Assembly: GCF_023700005.1 (NCBI RefSeq)
Contig: NZ_JAMLJK010000004.1
Span: forward strand, 95,402 to 159,401
Length of the DNA stretch: 64,000 nt
Direction: 5' to 3'
Source: Larsenimonas rhizosphaerae
Lineage (GTDB): Bacteria; Pseudomonadota; Gammaproteobacteria; Pseudomonadales; Halomonadaceae
Shown here: positions 1 to 9,957 of the stretch, one piece after another
Layout: each line of letters starts with the position of its first letter
Numbering within the stretch: the first letter of the stretch is position 1
Notes under the pieces: generated by a model
What the model saw: only the letters and a program-made list of their open reading frames with translations
Told to the model about the DNA's origin: nothing
The model's database searches: none
Translations under genes and position numbers: made by a program

Positions 1-95
1 GCGGGCGCAACGCATTACAACAACACATCACAATAATTACCCTGTGACTGGCCGTAGACGGAATACAACTGGAAGCTTTACCCGGCGGAGAGTGT
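1..95 (+). promoter_or_regulatory. AT-richer leader of the siderophore operon
   Basis: This stretch is noticeably richer in A and T than the operon that follows and holds no reading frame I can support. A GGAG at 84-87 lies five bases before the ATG at 96. Siderophore operons are usually Fur-controlled; I see only a weak AT-rich patch near 28-42 and no convincing 19-bp Fur box. The true promoter may lie partly before the window. Confidence 0.3.
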
Positions 96-1862
96 ATGAA
101 CGAACGGCAGCTGTTTTATCCCGCGCGCGCCATCAGCGAGCGCGAATCCACCCATGCGCTTCTTAACTGTATCATCAGGGAGTATGCGATACCCGGCGGC
201 TATCTGGCTCATCACTGGCCCGAGTGTCGTCATGGCCTGATGGTGGCCCCGGCGGAAGGTGTCTATCCGCTGGCCATCCACTGGCCTGACGGGCTGGCCC
301 TGTTTATTACGGTCGACAGGTGCTCTGCGCTTGGCGCGCACCGCTATCTGTCCCCGCTGTACATGAAGCGGCCTGACGAGAATGACTGGTGTGTTTTCTC
401 GATGGGGCAGCATGTCACGACGCTACTGGCCACGCTGACCGGTCTGGAAGGCGTACGTAACGATGAGCTTGCTACCCAGATAAGCGACAGTCTGGAGACG
501 ATGACCGAGATCGTTCAGGCGCGTCATCAGGCTGGCTCACCGCTGCTTGATTATGTGGCAAGTGAACAGGGCCTGTGGTTCGGCCATCCATCTCATCCGG
601 CCCCCAAGGCGCGGCACTGGCCGAACGACACTGATCGTGACGCCGTGACGCCGGAGCATCAGGCGCAATGTGCGCTGTACCAGTTCGCGGTCCCGAAACG
701 TGGTCTGGAAGTGGTCGTCAACGGCCTAGATGAGGCCTTGATCATCGATAGCGTCGGTCGGCAGCATCAGGCCCGGGCCGGGGAGGTGGTGATCAGCATG
801 CATCCTGTCCAGGCGTCACTGTTCAAGCAGGCACCGGCCGTGCAGGCGCTGCTGGCATCCGGCACGCTTCGTGACCTGGGCGCCAGTGGTCGACGGGCCA
901 GCCCAACGGCCTCGCTTCGCACCTGGTATGTGGATCAGCAGCCGTTTTTCATCAAGGGCTCACTCAATCTGCGCGTCACCAACTGTGTGCGCAAGAACGC
1001 CTGGTATGAGCTTGAAGGCACCCTGGTGATTGATCGCGTGCTTCAGACCCTGGTCGCTGAAAATGACCCTGCCCTGGCGCGGCTTCGCCTTGCCCGGGAA
1101 CCCGCGGTGCTCTGGTGGGCGCCGCCTGAGGTCGAGGAGGGGCAGCGGCGCTGGTTCATGGAGCAGACCGGCATCATTTTTCGTGAAAACTTCTGCCTCA
1201 GGGAGGGGCGGCACCGGTGCGTGCTGACCGCCACGCTGGTTGCGCGCAACGTGGACGGAAACGCGCTGATCGATGACTTTCTCCCCCGACACCGGCAGGG
1301 AGGTGCCGGTCAGTACGCCCTGAACTGGTTCTCGGCATATCTGGAAACCCTGCTCGCGCCGGTGCTGGTGCTTTTTTTCCGCTACGGCGTGGTGCTTGAA
1401 CCCCATTTGCAGAATTGTGTGCTGATACATGACCAGGGCCAGCCGCGGGACATGCTGTTGCGCGATTTCGAAGGCATCAAGCTGGTCGATGGGCAGGGCA
1501 CACGGTGGATGGATGCTGAAATCCCGGGACATGTGCGTGATGCGATGACCTACAGCCGTGCTCAGGGATGGCGTCGGGTCGTTTACTGCCTGTTGATCAA
1601 CCATCTGTCGGAGGCCGTGCTGGCGCTGAGCTGGAACCGTCCGGCGCTGGCGCCAGCATTATGGGCGCAGGTCAGGGAGCACCTTGTCGAAGTGCGAAGC
1701 ACGCTGGGCGAGACGGAAGCACCGGAGCTGGATGCGCTGCTCGACGGGGCGTCACTGCCGTGTAAAACCAATCTCAAGGTGCGTTTGATGGCCGGCGCCG
1801 ACCGTGAAGCGGGCTATGTGGACCTGCCCAGCCCGTGGGCGATGGAGGTGGCCTGTGCGTGA
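96..1862 (+). CDS. NIS siderophore synthetase, IucA/IucC family (SbnE-like)
   Basis: This 588-residue protein is an ATP-dependent NRPS-independent siderophore synthetase, joining a carboxylate to an amine by way of an acyl adenylate. The family ATP/substrate loop reads GHPSHPAPKAR near residue 163. The C-terminal ferric-reductase-transporter-like half shows VVLEPHLQNCVLIHDQGQP, LLRDFEGIKL and LINHL. Length fits the family (about 580-630). The PTASLRTW and LNLRVTNCVRKN blocks resemble what I recall of staphyloferrin B SbnE, which joins citrate to L-2,3-diaminopropionate; that exact substrate is inference. It is the first of about twelve same-strand genes and its end overlaps the decarboxylase start by eight bases. 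Start ATG has GGAG five bases upstream. Confidence 0.88.
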   Translation: MNERQLFYPARAISERESTHALLNCIIREYAIPGGYLAHHWPECRHGLMVAPAEGVYPLAIHWPDGLALFITVDRCSALGAHRYLSPLYMKRPDENDWCVFSMGQHVTTLLATLTGLEGVRNDELATQISDSLETMTEIVQARHQAGSPLLDYVASEQGLWFGHPSHPAPKARHWPNDTDRDAVTPEHQAQCALYQFAVPKRGLEVVVNGLDEALIIDSVGRQHQARAGEVVISMHPVQASLFKQAPAVQALLASGTLRDLGASGRRASPTASLRTWYVDQQPFFIKGSLNLRVTNCVRKNAWYELEGTLVIDRVLQTLVAENDPALARLRLAREPAVLWWAPPEVEEGQRRWFMEQTGIIFRENFCLREGRHRCVLTATLVARNVDGNALIDDFLPRHRQGGAGQYALNWFSAYLETLLAPVLVLFFRYGVVLEPHLQNCVLIHDQGQPRDMLLRDFEGIKLVDGQGTRWMDAEIPGHVRDAMTYSRAQGWRRVVYCLLINHLSEAVLALSWNRPALAPALWAQVREHLVEVRSTLGETEAPELDALLDGASLPCKTNLKVRLMAGADREAGYVDLPSPWAMEVACA

Positions 1863-3063
1863 GTTGCCCCCCACCGTGAAAGCCGCCGTGCTGGCTGCAC
1901 GCGCCGAGCATGATGACCCCGTCTCTGCCTTTGTGTTTGACCTGGACGCCCTGGCGCGCCACGCCCGGCAGACCCGGTTGATGCTGCCAGAGGGGGTCGA
2001 GCTTTTCTATGCCATCAAGGCCAACAGTGAAACGCCCCTGCTTGAGGTCCTGGCCCCCAGCGTGGACGGGTTTGAATTGTCCTCCGGGGGCGAACTTGAA
2101 CGCGCTGCTGCCTGTCGCGTCGCGCGTCCCTGGTTGCTGTCCGGGCCCGGCAAGCTGGACAGTGAATTGCGGGCTGCCATGGCCTGTGACATTGCGGCGA
2201 TCCATGTTGAAAGTCTGTCGGAAATTGACCGACTGTCGGCTCTGGCTCGGTCAGCAGGGCGACAACAGGCTGTATTCATTCGCGTGAATCCTGCGCTGGA
2301 TGCGCGGTTTTCCACCCGGCTCAACATGGCCGGGCGCGCCAGCCCCTTCGGGATCGACGAGGCAGAGCTTGAAGCCGCCGTGGCCCGGGTCGACGCCTCC
2401 GAGGCCCTGGTGTTGCAGGGGTTTCACGTGCATGCCATGTCGCACCAGAAAAGTGCTGAACGTCATCAGGCCCTTATCGCCCTTTATCTGGATAAATGGC
2501 CCCGGTGGCGTGCGCTGTGCGCGGATCCTGCGCGGGTGACCCACTTGAATGTGGGGGGTGGCATTGGCGTTGATTACACCGGGGAGGGCGGGTTTGACTG
2601 GCCGGCATTCTGTGCCTGGCTGGGTGAGACGCTTGCCGCCTGGTCGGAGGCCCCGGTGCTGCGGTTTGAAATCGGACGCTATTTAAGCGCGTTTTGCGGC
2701 TACTACGTCATGGAAGTACTGGACTGCAAGCAAAGCCATGGCGAGCACTTCCTGATATGTCGTGGCGGTACGCACCAGTTTCGTCTGCCGGTGGCGCAGG
2801 GCCATGACCACCCGATTATTCATGTGCCCTGTCACGCTGCTGGAGAGGGGCAAGGCCAGGTGTGGACCGTGGTCGGACAGCTCTGCACCCCAAAGGATGT
2901 GCTGAGCCGCGGTCAGTATCTGGACGATGTGGCCGTGGGTGATGTGCTTGTGCTACCGCTGGCCGGAGCGTACGGCTATAACATCTCCCACGCGGATTTC
3001 CTCTGTCACCCCCGGCCCATGCTTCACTTTATTGGTACTGGCCGGGCCGGAGGCGGGGTATGA
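1855..3063 (+). CDS. PLP-dependent siderophore decarboxylase, SbnH-like (fold type III)
   Basis: This 402-residue protein is an alanine-racemase-fold decarboxylase of the ornithine/DAP decarboxylase group. The PLP lysine lies in FYAIKANS near residue 50, the phosphate-binding glycine loop is NVGGGIGVDY, and the C-terminal substrate side carries LCTPKDVL and AGAYGYNISHADF. In staphyloferrin B synthesis SbnH decarboxylates citryl-diaminopropionate to citryl-diaminoethane; the place between synthetase genes supports that role here. I chose the GTG at 1855 because GGAGG lies six bases upstream and because 402 residues matches SbnH (about 400); an ATG at 1804 would add a poor N-terminus lying entirely over the preceding gene. 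Its stop overlaps the next ATG (ATGA). Confidence 0.88.
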   Translation: MRELPPTVKAAVLAARAEHDDPVSAFVFDLDALARHARQTRLMLPEGVELFYAIKANSETPLLEVLAPSVDGFELSSGGELERAAACRVARPWLLSGPGKLDSELRAAMACDIAAIHVESLSEIDRLSALARSAGRQQAVFIRVNPALDARFSTRLNMAGRASPFGIDEAELEAAVARVDASEALVLQGFHVHAMSHQKSAERHQALIALYLDKWPRWRALCADPARVTHLNVGGGIGVDYTGEGGFDWPAFCAWLGETLAAWSEAPVLRFEIGRYLSAFCGYYVMEVLDCKQSHGEHFLICRGGTHQFRLPVAQGHDHPIIHVPCHAAGEGQGQVWTVVGQLCTPKDVLSRGQYLDDVAVGDVLVLPLAGAYGYNISHADFLCHPRPMLHFIGTGRAGGGV

Positions 3064-4442
3064 CGGCTGCGCCTCGCCGGGTGCTGCAGGTTGTTCTGCT
3101 GGGAACCGGTACGGTCAGTCTGGGCAACAGCATGCTTAACCCGGCCCTGCCGTCCTTTATGCAGGCGTTTTCAGTCAGCGCCGGCCACGCTGCCTGGGTC
3201 GTTTCCGGTTTCATGGTCTCGATGGTGCTGGCCATGCCGCTCACAAGCTATCTGGGACAGCGTTATGGCCGGCGGCGGCTATATCTGGTGGGCATGTCGC
3301 TTTATACCCTCGGCGCGGTGATGGGCGGGGTGGCGTTTTCCTTTCCCCAGGTGCTGATGGCGCGCGCGGTCCAGGGAGCCGCCAGCGGGCTGGTCATCCC
3401 GCTGGCATTGCCGCTGTTGTTCAAGGTATTTCCAGCGGCTGAACGGGGCCGGGTGACGGGGGTCTGGGCCAGCGTGGTGATGCTGGTACCCGCGGTCGGC
3501 CCGCTGGTCGGCGCGCTGATGGTCGAAAATGGCGGGTGGCGGGGGCTTTTTATCATGCAGGTGCCTCTGGCCGTGCTGGCAGGCGCGGGGGCCTGCCGCT
3601 GTCTGCCTGGCCGTGATGGACCATCAGAGGCCCCGGTCCGGTTCGATGGTATCGGGTACGGGCTGATTGTGACGGCGCTGCTACTGGTGATGGGGGGCGG
3701 GTACTGGATGTCCCGCGGCGGCGGGCTGAACGCGCTGGCAGGCATCGTCGCCGGACTCATGGTGGGCGCGGTGCTGGTTCGCCACGAACGTCACCACCCG
3801 GCGCCGCTGCTGGCCCTGTCCATTTTCGGCCGTCGCGATTTCTGCCACGGCATGGTGGTGGCCGTACTGCACTCTGTCAGCATGTTTTCAAGCCTGGTGC
3901 TGATTCCTCTGTGGGTGCAGGTGGTAATGGGCCGCAGTGCGCTGTGGACCGGCACGGCGCTGCTGTGTACCGCTGTGTTTGCCAGTGGCTTTGGTCGCCT
4001 GGGTGGGCGCTGGCTTGACCTGCACGGGCCGCGCTGGCTCATCGGCAGCGGGCTGGTCGTGACGGCCGCGGCCACCGTGGCGCTGGGCCGGTTGCCGGCA
4101 GAGGCCTCCATTGTCAGCCTCTGCGTCCTGATGGCGCTGCGCGGTGCCGGCATCGGATTGTCCTACATGCCGTCCACTACGGTCGCGCTTCATACCCTGC
4201 CCGAGGCGCTCACGACCCAGGGCGCTGCCATCAGTAATATCGCCCGACGCGTCACGGCGTCGCTGGCGGTGGTGGCGGTGTCTGTCGCGATCGACCTGTT
4301 GCCGGCACGTGGCGTTGCCCTGCCGGACATCCTTCATCTGCTGTTTACCCTCTCTGGCCTGTTACTGCTGCTGGCAGTCCCCAGCGCCCTGCGTCTTACG
4401 CCCACTCCGATTGCTCGCCAGACCGGCGCTGAATCTCGATGA
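3060..4442 (+). CDS. MFS siderophore exporter (DHA2/EmrB-like), SbnD position
   Basis: This 460-residue membrane protein belongs to the major facilitator superfamily. Motif A-like residues appear in the loop TSYLGQRYGRRRLYLVG near residue 60, followed by RAVQGAASGLVIPLALPL. Hydrophobic segments run the whole length, giving about 12 to 14 helices, and the DHA2 (EmrB/QacA) group is the best fit. It overlaps the decarboxylase by ATGA and is followed 15 bases later by a second synthetase, so it belongs to the siderophore operon. The likely role is secretion of the finished siderophore across the inner membrane, like SbnD in staphyloferrin B or PvsC in vibrioferrin loci. The substrate is inferred from context only. 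Confidence 0.85.
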   Translation: MTAAPRRVLQVVLLGTGTVSLGNSMLNPALPSFMQAFSVSAGHAAWVVSGFMVSMVLAMPLTSYLGQRYGRRRLYLVGMSLYTLGAVMGGVAFSFPQVLMARAVQGAASGLVIPLALPLLFKVFPAAERGRVTGVWASVVMLVPAVGPLVGALMVENGGWRGLFIMQVPLAVLAGAGACRCLPGRDGPSEAPVRFDGIGYGLIVTALLLVMGGGYWMSRGGGLNALAGIVAGLMVGAVLVRHERHHPAPLLALSIFGRRDFCHGMVVAVLHSVSMFSSLVLIPLWVQVVMGRSALWTGTALLCTAVFASGFGRLGGRWLDLHGPRWLIGSGLVVTAAATVALGRLPAEASIVSLCVLMALRGAGIGLSYMPSTTVALHTLPEALTTQGAAISNIARRVTASLAVVAVSVAIDLLPARGVALPDILHLLFTLSGLLLLLAVPSALRLTPTPIARQTGAESR

Positions 4443-4457
4443 CAAGGAATATTCCCC

Positions 4458-6320
4458 ATGATGTGTATGGATCAGGCGGTTTTACCCGATGTGTCAACGT
4501 CGGAGACGCCCTTTCTGGATCAGACGGCGCACTGGCGTCACGCAGCGCGTATAGAGCGCCGCGTGGTGGCTCAGCTGCTGCAAACCCTGTTGTATGAACA
4601 GGTGCTTGCCTATGACGTGACCGAAAGGGCGGGCGCGCATCACTTTGAGGTGGCGCTTGCCGGGGGGCGAGTACTCACGGCTCTGGGCCGGGTGTGCCAG
4701 AGCTTTTCGCTGATTCGACTGGAAGCCGACAGCCTCAGGATCGAGTCTCCGGCGGAGCCGGCGGTGGCGCTCACACTGCCGACATTACTGAGCGAGGTGG
4801 ATGCACTGACCGGGGCCCTGGCCGCCCAGCCGGGGTTTGTACGAGAGCTTGAGCAGACGCTGCTTCATGACCTGCAGTCGGCGGCGGCTTATACGCCACC
4901 GGTAGGTCCACCCACGGCGCTTGGTGCCGATGCGCTGGAGCAGTACTTTACGGACGCGCACAGTTATCATCCCTGCTACAAGTCTCGCATAGGGTTCACG
5001 CTGCAGGACAACGCGCGTTTCGGGCCGGAGTTTGGCCAGCCGCTGCAGGTGGTCTGGCTGGCGATACCGGCCTCGCGCGCCGTGGTCGGCCATACCGATG
5101 AAGTGAATCTGGACGCCCTGATGGCCGGACAGGCCGGGACTGCCGTGATGGCAGAGCGCGACGCCTTTTGTGATCGCCGTGGCCTGCGCCGTGATGAGGT
5201 GGTTCTGCTGCCGGTACATCCCTGGCAGTGGCGGGAGCAGGGCCTGCGTGCCCTGTACCCGGAACTGGCCCGTGATGAAGTCGCCTGCCTGGGCGCCGGT
5301 GCCAGCTGGTTTGTGCCCCAGCAATCGATCCGCACGCTATCGCCGACCACGCCCACCGAGCCCTGCCTTAAACTGGCCATGAGCCTGACCAACACCTCCA
5401 GCACCCGGTTGCTGGCGCGGCATACCGTCACCAATGCGCCCCGGATTACCGCCTGGCTTCAGGCGCTGGTCGCGCAGGATGAGGCCGCCCGCGCGATGGA
5501 TTTTATTTTGCTGGGGGAAGTCGCCGGGGTCAGCCTGGATGAGCGCAGGGTCAGCGCCCTGCGTCATGACACGGTTTACGGAGCGCTTGGCGCGATCTGG
5601 CGAGACAATATCGCCACGCACCTGCGGTCGGGGGAGCAGGCGGTGCCGTTCAATGGGCTGAGTCAGTGTGGCCGTTCTCCGGACGGGATACCGGCGGCAC
5701 CTTTCATTGATCCCTGGATCGCGCAGTATGGCCTCATGGCCTGGACCCGGGCATTGATCGAGGCAGCAGCAGCGCCGGTGCTGCACCTGCTGTTTGCCGA
5801 AGGCATCGGGCTTGAATCCCATGGGCAGAACATCGTTATCGTGCACCGGAATGGCTGGCCGGTGCGAGCGGCCCTGAAGGACTTCCATGATGGGGTACGC
5901 TTCAGTCCGGCCCATCTGGCTCATCCGCAGCAGGTCCCTGAGCTTGAGCCGGTGCCTGCCCGCCACGCCGCACTGAACCGCAATTCCTTCCTGATTACCG
6001 ATGACCCGGCCGCGGTTCGAGACTACTCCTGCGATGCCTTTTTCTTCATCGCGCTGGCCGATATGGCCATTTTCCTGCAGCGGCATTACGGCCTGGACGA
6101 GTCCCGGTTCTGGCAGATGACGGCCGAGGTCATCATGGCGTATCAGCAGGCGCACCCGCAGCACCGTGAGCGATTCGAACGCTTTGACGTGTTCAATGCC
6201 GGGTATGACGTGGAGGCGCTGACCTGTCGCCGGTTGTTTGGCGATGACGAACCCCGTATCCGGCACGTACCCAATCCACTGACGGCGTTCCGGCCCGGGG
6301 AGCAGCGCAATGCTGAGTGA
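4458..6320 (+). CDS. NIS siderophore synthetase, IucA/IucC family (second)
   Basis: This is the second of three synthetases, 620 residues. The characteristic loop reads HSYHPCYKSRIGF near residue 175, followed by LPVHPWQW, then SLTNTSSTRLLARHTVTNAPR. The C-terminal half carries GIGLESHGQNIVIVHRNGWP and LKDFHDGVRF, the FhuF-like region of the family. Together with its two partners it would make successive amide bonds on a citrate backbone; I cannot assign the exact step (SbnC or SbnF type) from sequence alone. AAGGA lies nine bases before the ATG at 4458; ATGs at 4461 and 4467 are alternatives. The last bases overlap the aldolase-family gene by 11. Confidence 0.87.
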   Translation: MMCMDQAVLPDVSTSETPFLDQTAHWRHAARIERRVVAQLLQTLLYEQVLAYDVTERAGAHHFEVALAGGRVLTALGRVCQSFSLIRLEADSLRIESPAEPAVALTLPTLLSEVDALTGALAAQPGFVRELEQTLLHDLQSAAAYTPPVGPPTALGADALEQYFTDAHSYHPCYKSRIGFTLQDNARFGPEFGQPLQVVWLAIPASRAVVGHTDEVNLDALMAGQAGTAVMAERDAFCDRRGLRRDEVVLLPVHPWQWREQGLRALYPELARDEVACLGAGASWFVPQQSIRTLSPTTPTEPCLKLAMSLTNTSSTRLLARHTVTNAPRITAWLQALVAQDEAARAMDFILLGEVAGVSLDERRVSALRHDTVYGALGAIWRDNIATHLRSGEQAVPFNGLSQCGRSPDGIPAAPFIDPWIAQYGLMAWTRALIEAAAAPVLHLLFAEGIGLESHGQNIVIVHRNGWPVRAALKDFHDGVRFSPAHLAHPQQVPELEPVPARHAALNRNSFLITDDPAAVRDYSCDAFFFIALADMAIFLQRHYGLDESRFWQMTAEVIMAYQQAHPQHRERFERFDVFNAGYDVEALTCRRLFGDDEPRIRHVPNPLTAFRPGEQRNAE

Positions 6321-7092
6321 GAACCGTCTCAGGCAGGCCCTCAAGGCCGGCCGTAGCGTATTTGGCGTGCTGGCGTCGTTGCCCACGGCCGCGTCCATCG
6401 AGCTGATTGGCGACGCCGGCTTTGATTTTGTGGTGATTGATACCGAACACGTGCTGATTAACCCCGAAACCATTGAGCACATGATCCGCACGGCGGAGCG
6501 TTATCGCATGACGCCGCTGGTGCGTGTGCCGGATGCCGACCCCAAGCGCATGCTGCGGCTGCTGGATGGCGGGGCGCAGGGCATTGTCATCCCTCAGGTT
6601 GAATCGCCGGAAACGGTGCGCCAGGCGGTTCAGGCCTGCCGTTACGCCCCGGAAGGCAACCGCAGTCTGAATGCCGGGCGCCCGGGGGCCTTCGGGCGGG
6701 ATGCCCTGTCGACGTACGTGGCGCATGCCAATCGCCACATCATGGTGGTGGCCATGATTGAAACCGTGGCGGGGGTGGCGGCCGCCCGGGATATTGCCGA
6801 GACCCCGGGGCTGGATCTGGTGCTGGAAGGCGCGGCTGATCTGTCCCAGTCGCTGGGTGTCAGCTGGGATACCAGCCATCCTCGTGTGCTGGCGGCGCTG
6901 GAACATACTGCCCGGACCTGTCTCGACAGCGGCGTACCCTACGCCGCCTTTCTGCGCCACGAGGATGCCGGTGCCTACTGGCGTGCGCGTGGCGTCACGA
7001 CCTTCATGCTCGGCGATGAGCGCGGTATTGCCTTTCGCGCACTGCGCCGCGCCCTTGAACAAGCACATACCGATACAGGAGCTCGCTCATGA
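6310..7092 (+). CDS. HpcH/HpaI-family citrate synthase, SbnG-like
   Basis: This 260-residue protein is of the class II HpcH/HpaI aldolase family. Family blocks include FDFVVIDTEHVLINPETIEH near residue 38, LVRVPDADPKRMLRLLDGGAQG with the substrate arginine, and the metal-ligand stretch VVAMIETVAG. Within siderophore operons this family is represented by SbnG, which condenses oxaloacetate with acetyl-CoA to give citrate independently of the TCA-cycle enzyme; length (259 in S. aureus) and the position between NIS synthetases match. An ordinary catabolic aldolase would not be expected here. It overlaps the genes on both sides (11 bases, and ATGA with the next), so translation is probably coupled. 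The functional call is by context and family. Confidence 0.83.
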   Translation: MLSENRLRQALKAGRSVFGVLASLPTAASIELIGDAGFDFVVIDTEHVLINPETIEHMIRTAERYRMTPLVRVPDADPKRMLRLLDGGAQGIVIPQVESPETVRQAVQACRYAPEGNRSLNAGRPGAFGRDALSTYVAHANRHIMVVAMIETVAGVAAARDIAETPGLDLVLEGAADLSQSLGVSWDTSHPRVLAALEHTARTCLDSGVPYAAFLRHEDAGAYWRARGVTTFMLGDERGIAFRALRRALEQAHTDTGARS

Positions 7093-9002
7093 CTGCATTT
7101 TCCACGTACGATGCCCCGACGACGGATGACCTTCATGCCGAGGCAGCCCGACGCCATCTGCTTCGCAGTCTGGTGGATGCACTGCTGGTCGAGGAGATGT
7201 TCAGCCATCTACCGGTGATCTGGTCAGACGCCGATGAGGCCTCCTTGTGGCTTGCCGGTCACTCGGCGATGTCCCTCTTGAGCGCAGACCCGGCGCGACG
7301 GCTTTGGCGCTGGACAGTGGCGACTACGCCCGAGGTAACGCTGTTCATGGTGCTGCAACCGGGGATTACCCAGGCCTGGGAGCTGGCCGACGGCAGCGGT
7401 GTCTGGTGTGTGCCTGCCCATGGCGCGGTGTCAGTGGAGGGTGCGTCCCTTGCCCCGGATGAGTTCATGCGCCAGGTGTGTGTGGGCCTTCATCCAGACG
7501 ACCCTGACCCCACGGCGGGGGAGGCCGTGTTTTTAAATGCGCTGGCCACCAGTACCTGGCAACTGGCCCGCTCGCAGGCGCACTGTATTGATCATCAGGG
7601 CCTGCTCGACAAGCCGGCGTGGGCATTCTTTACCGTCATGGAGCAATGGGCCTCGCTGCTGGACCGACCTTATCACCCGACGGCCAAGGCCAAGGAAGGG
7701 CTCTCGGCGGAGGAGTATGTCGCCTGGGTGGCCGAGTTTGACCAGCCGGTGACTCTTGCCTGGGTGGCCGTCAGGCGCAGTGCGCTGATGACCGGCGCGA
7801 AGGTGGCCGCTGGCGATGCCCCGGCCACGTGGTTGATGACCGCTGCCGAACAGGCCGCGCTGGCGGCCGAGCTTCACCGCCTGGGCGTTGAGGAAAGCCA
7901 CATGGCGCTGCCTGTACATCCCTGGCAGCAGCGGCACGCCTTGCCTCATTGGCTTGCCGAGGCTTTCGCCTGCGGTGACTGCCTGACGCTTGCGGTTACC
8001 TCGACGGACTGGAGGGCCAGCTCGTCACTCAGGTCACTGTTGCCCGGACGAGACAGTCGACACAGCGTCAAGCTGCCCATGGCGGTTAACTCACTGGGGG
8101 CGTCGCGCTACCTGCCGGCGGTCAAAATGATGAACGGCGATCTGAGCGCCGCCCTGTTGCATCAGGCCCAGGCACGCGATGCCCGGCTGGCGGAGGCACT
8201 GCACCTGTGCGAGGAGGGGCGATGGTGGGCCTTCATGCCCGAGGGTGCCTCGCTTTTTGATGAAGCGCCACGGCATTTATCCGCCATGGTCAGAAGTTAT
8301 CCCGAGGCACTGGCCCGCGATCCGGCGTGCCGCCTGTTACCGATGGCCGCACTGGGAACGCCCTTGCCGGAGGGTGGCCATCACTTTCTGGATGACTGGC
8401 TGGCCTGGCGCCGGCTTGAGCCTTGTAAAGAGAACGTGGTGCAGCTGACCGGTGAGCTGGTCGGCGTGTTCTTCGAACTCACCCTGCGCCTGTTTCGGCT
8501 GGGCATGCTGCCGGAAGTGCATGGGCAAAATGCGGTGCTGGTATGGCGCGAGGGGCGGATCACCGGCATGGTGCTGCGTGACCATGATTCCCTGCGGATT
8601 GCTGTCCCGGCCCTGGAGGCCGCGGGCCTTGCCGATCCTGAGTACCGCATCAAGCCGGGGCACTCGAATACGCTTTACCACGATGACCTGGCGGGCCTGT
8701 TGTTCTGGTTGCAAACCCTGGCCATTCAAGTCAATGTGCGGGCTGTTGTTGATACTATTGCGTCTCATTTCGAGATGCCAGTGTCCACGCTCTGGCAGGA
8801 AGTGGCCAGGCAGTTACGCCGGCAGATACACGATATTCCCTTTACCGCGCCGGTGCGTGCGCTGTTGATCAAGCAGTTGTTCGACGCGCCGTACTGGCCG
8901 TTCAAGCATCTGGTCGGGCCGATCATGGTGCGTGCCGGCGGGCCGGGCAGCATGCCGTTTGGCACCGGCAGGGCCGTTAATCCGTTACAGCGCATCGCGT
9001 GA
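7089..9002 (+). CDS. NIS siderophore synthetase, IucA/IucC family (third)
   Basis: This third synthetase has 637 residues. Visible family blocks are RPYHPTAKAKEGLSAEEY near residue 195, ALPVHPWQQRHALPHWL, SSLRSLLP with HSVKLPMA, and in the C-terminal half GMLPEVHGQNAVLVW and VLRDHDSLRI. A three-synthetase set with a decarboxylase and a private citrate synthase is the hallmark of staphyloferrin B, where one enzyme adds 2-oxoglutarate; which of the three does so here is not decidable by eye. The start overlaps the SbnG-like gene by ATGA. A 22-base gap with GGAGG follows before the periplasmic binding protein, so biosynthesis and uptake share one operon. Confidence 0.87.
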   Translation: MTAFSTYDAPTTDDLHAEAARRHLLRSLVDALLVEEMFSHLPVIWSDADEASLWLAGHSAMSLLSADPARRLWRWTVATTPEVTLFMVLQPGITQAWELADGSGVWCVPAHGAVSVEGASLAPDEFMRQVCVGLHPDDPDPTAGEAVFLNALATSTWQLARSQAHCIDHQGLLDKPAWAFFTVMEQWASLLDRPYHPTAKAKEGLSAEEYVAWVAEFDQPVTLAWVAVRRSALMTGAKVAAGDAPATWLMTAAEQAALAAELHRLGVEESHMALPVHPWQQRHALPHWLAEAFACGDCLTLAVTSTDWRASSSLRSLLPGRDSRHSVKLPMAVNSLGASRYLPAVKMMNGDLSAALLHQAQARDARLAEALHLCEEGRWWAFMPEGASLFDEAPRHLSAMVRSYPEALARDPACRLLPMAALGTPLPEGGHHFLDDWLAWRRLEPCKENVVQLTGELVGVFFELTLRLFRLGMLPEVHGQNAVLVWREGRITGMVLRDHDSLRIAVPALEAAGLADPEYRIKPGHSNTLYHDDLAGLLFWLQTLAIQVNVRAVVDTIASHFEMPVSTLWQEVARQLRRQIHDIPFTAPVRALLIKQLFDAPYWPFKHLVGPIMVRAGGPGSMPFGTGRAVNPLQRIA

Positions 9003-9024
9003 TGCGCCTGACACTGGAGGATAA

Positions 9025-9957
9025 ATGCAGCAGGCGGTATCGGGGATGACCCGGCGCAGTGGCGTGTCCCGGCGTGCTCTGCTGGGCATGGCCTGCATCT
9101 GGGCGGTAGCGCCTCAGGCCGTGCTGGCGGCGGCCGGGGCGCGCCCACGGCTGGTGACGCTGTTTCAGGGCGCCACGGATACTGCCGTGGCGCTGGGTGT
9201 CATGCCGGTCGGGGTGGTCGAGTCATGGCAGGACCCACCGGTGTATCCCTACCTTCGTGCTGCACTGTGTGATGCCACGCTGGTCGGGCTGGAAACCCAG
9301 CCCAGCCTTGAAGATATTGTCATGCTTCAACCCGACCTGATTGTGGCCTCCCGGTTTCGCCATGAAAAAATTGCGCCGCTGCTGACCCGGATCGCGCCGG
9401 TGATCATGCTGGAGGATGTCTATCGCTTTCATGACACGCTGGCGAGCATGGCCCGTGCCCTGGGGAAAAGGCCTGCCGCCGACTGGCTGGAAAGCCAGTA
9501 CGCGGCGCGTATCGTGGCGCTCAGGGCACGCCTTGCCGTGACCCTGGCGCCGCACTGGCCGATGACCGTATCACTGATTGATGTACGTGCTGATCAGATC
9601 CGCAGCTACCTCCCGGCCAGTTTTGGCGGCGAGGTGTTATCGGCGCTTGGGTTTCGATGGAACGCAACCGCCCGTCAGGCGGGTGGTGTGATGCTCAAGC
9701 TGGGTGGTGTTGAAAGTGTGTCGGCCATTGATGCGTCACTTTTTTTCGTAATGCGCCACAGCAATTCGCCGGCCGTGACAGCTCATTATGAACGGTTGAT
9801 TCATCACCCTCTGTGGCAACGCCTCGCCGCGCCGCGCCATGGTCAGGTGGTGCCGGTGGATACAGTCGCATGGAGCCTGTCCGGTGGCATGCTGGGGGTG
9901 TTTGCCATGCTTGATGACATCGAGCACTGGCTTGACCGGCGTGAGGTGCAGTCATGA
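9025..9957 (+). CDS. Periplasmic ferric-siderophore binding protein (FecB/FhuD-like)
   Basis: This 310-residue protein is a class III (helical backbone) substrate-binding protein for a ferric siderophore. The N-terminus has two arginine pairs followed by a hydrophobic run and an AAA-type cleavage region ([14 protein letters not shown], then VLAAA), which looks like a Tat-compatible signal peptide. The mature part shows [20 protein letters not shown] and [18 protein letters not shown], the usual first-lobe pattern. GGAGG lies four bases before the ATG. It overlaps the first permease by ATGA, forming a complete FecBCDE-like importer. Ligand, presumably the siderophore made by the upstream genes, is inferred. 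Confidence 0.87.
   Translation: MQQAVSGMTRRSGVSRRALLGMACIWAVAPQAVLAAAGARPRLVTLFQGATDTAVALGVMPVGVVESWQDPPVYPYLRAALCDATLVGLETQPSLEDIVMLQPDLIVASRFRHEKIAPLLTRIAPVIMLEDVYRFHDTLASMARALGKRPAADWLESQYAARIVALRARLAVTLAPHWPMTVSLIDVRADQIRSYLPASFGGEVLSALGFRWNATARQAGGVMLKLGGVESVSAIDASLFFVMRHSNSPAVTAHYERLIHHPLWQRLAAPRHGQVVPVDTVAWSLSGGMLGVFAMLDDIEHWLDRREVQS

Noticed and set aside
28..42. Fur box upstream of the siderophore operon
   Set aside because: The AT-rich patch does not form the GATAAT inverted pattern well enough to claim.
5337..6491. 384-residue minus-strand frame opposite the second NIS synthetase
   Set aside because: It lies over a clear family gene and its composition (Arg, Gln, His, Pro rich) is that of an antisense shadow in GC-rich DNA.
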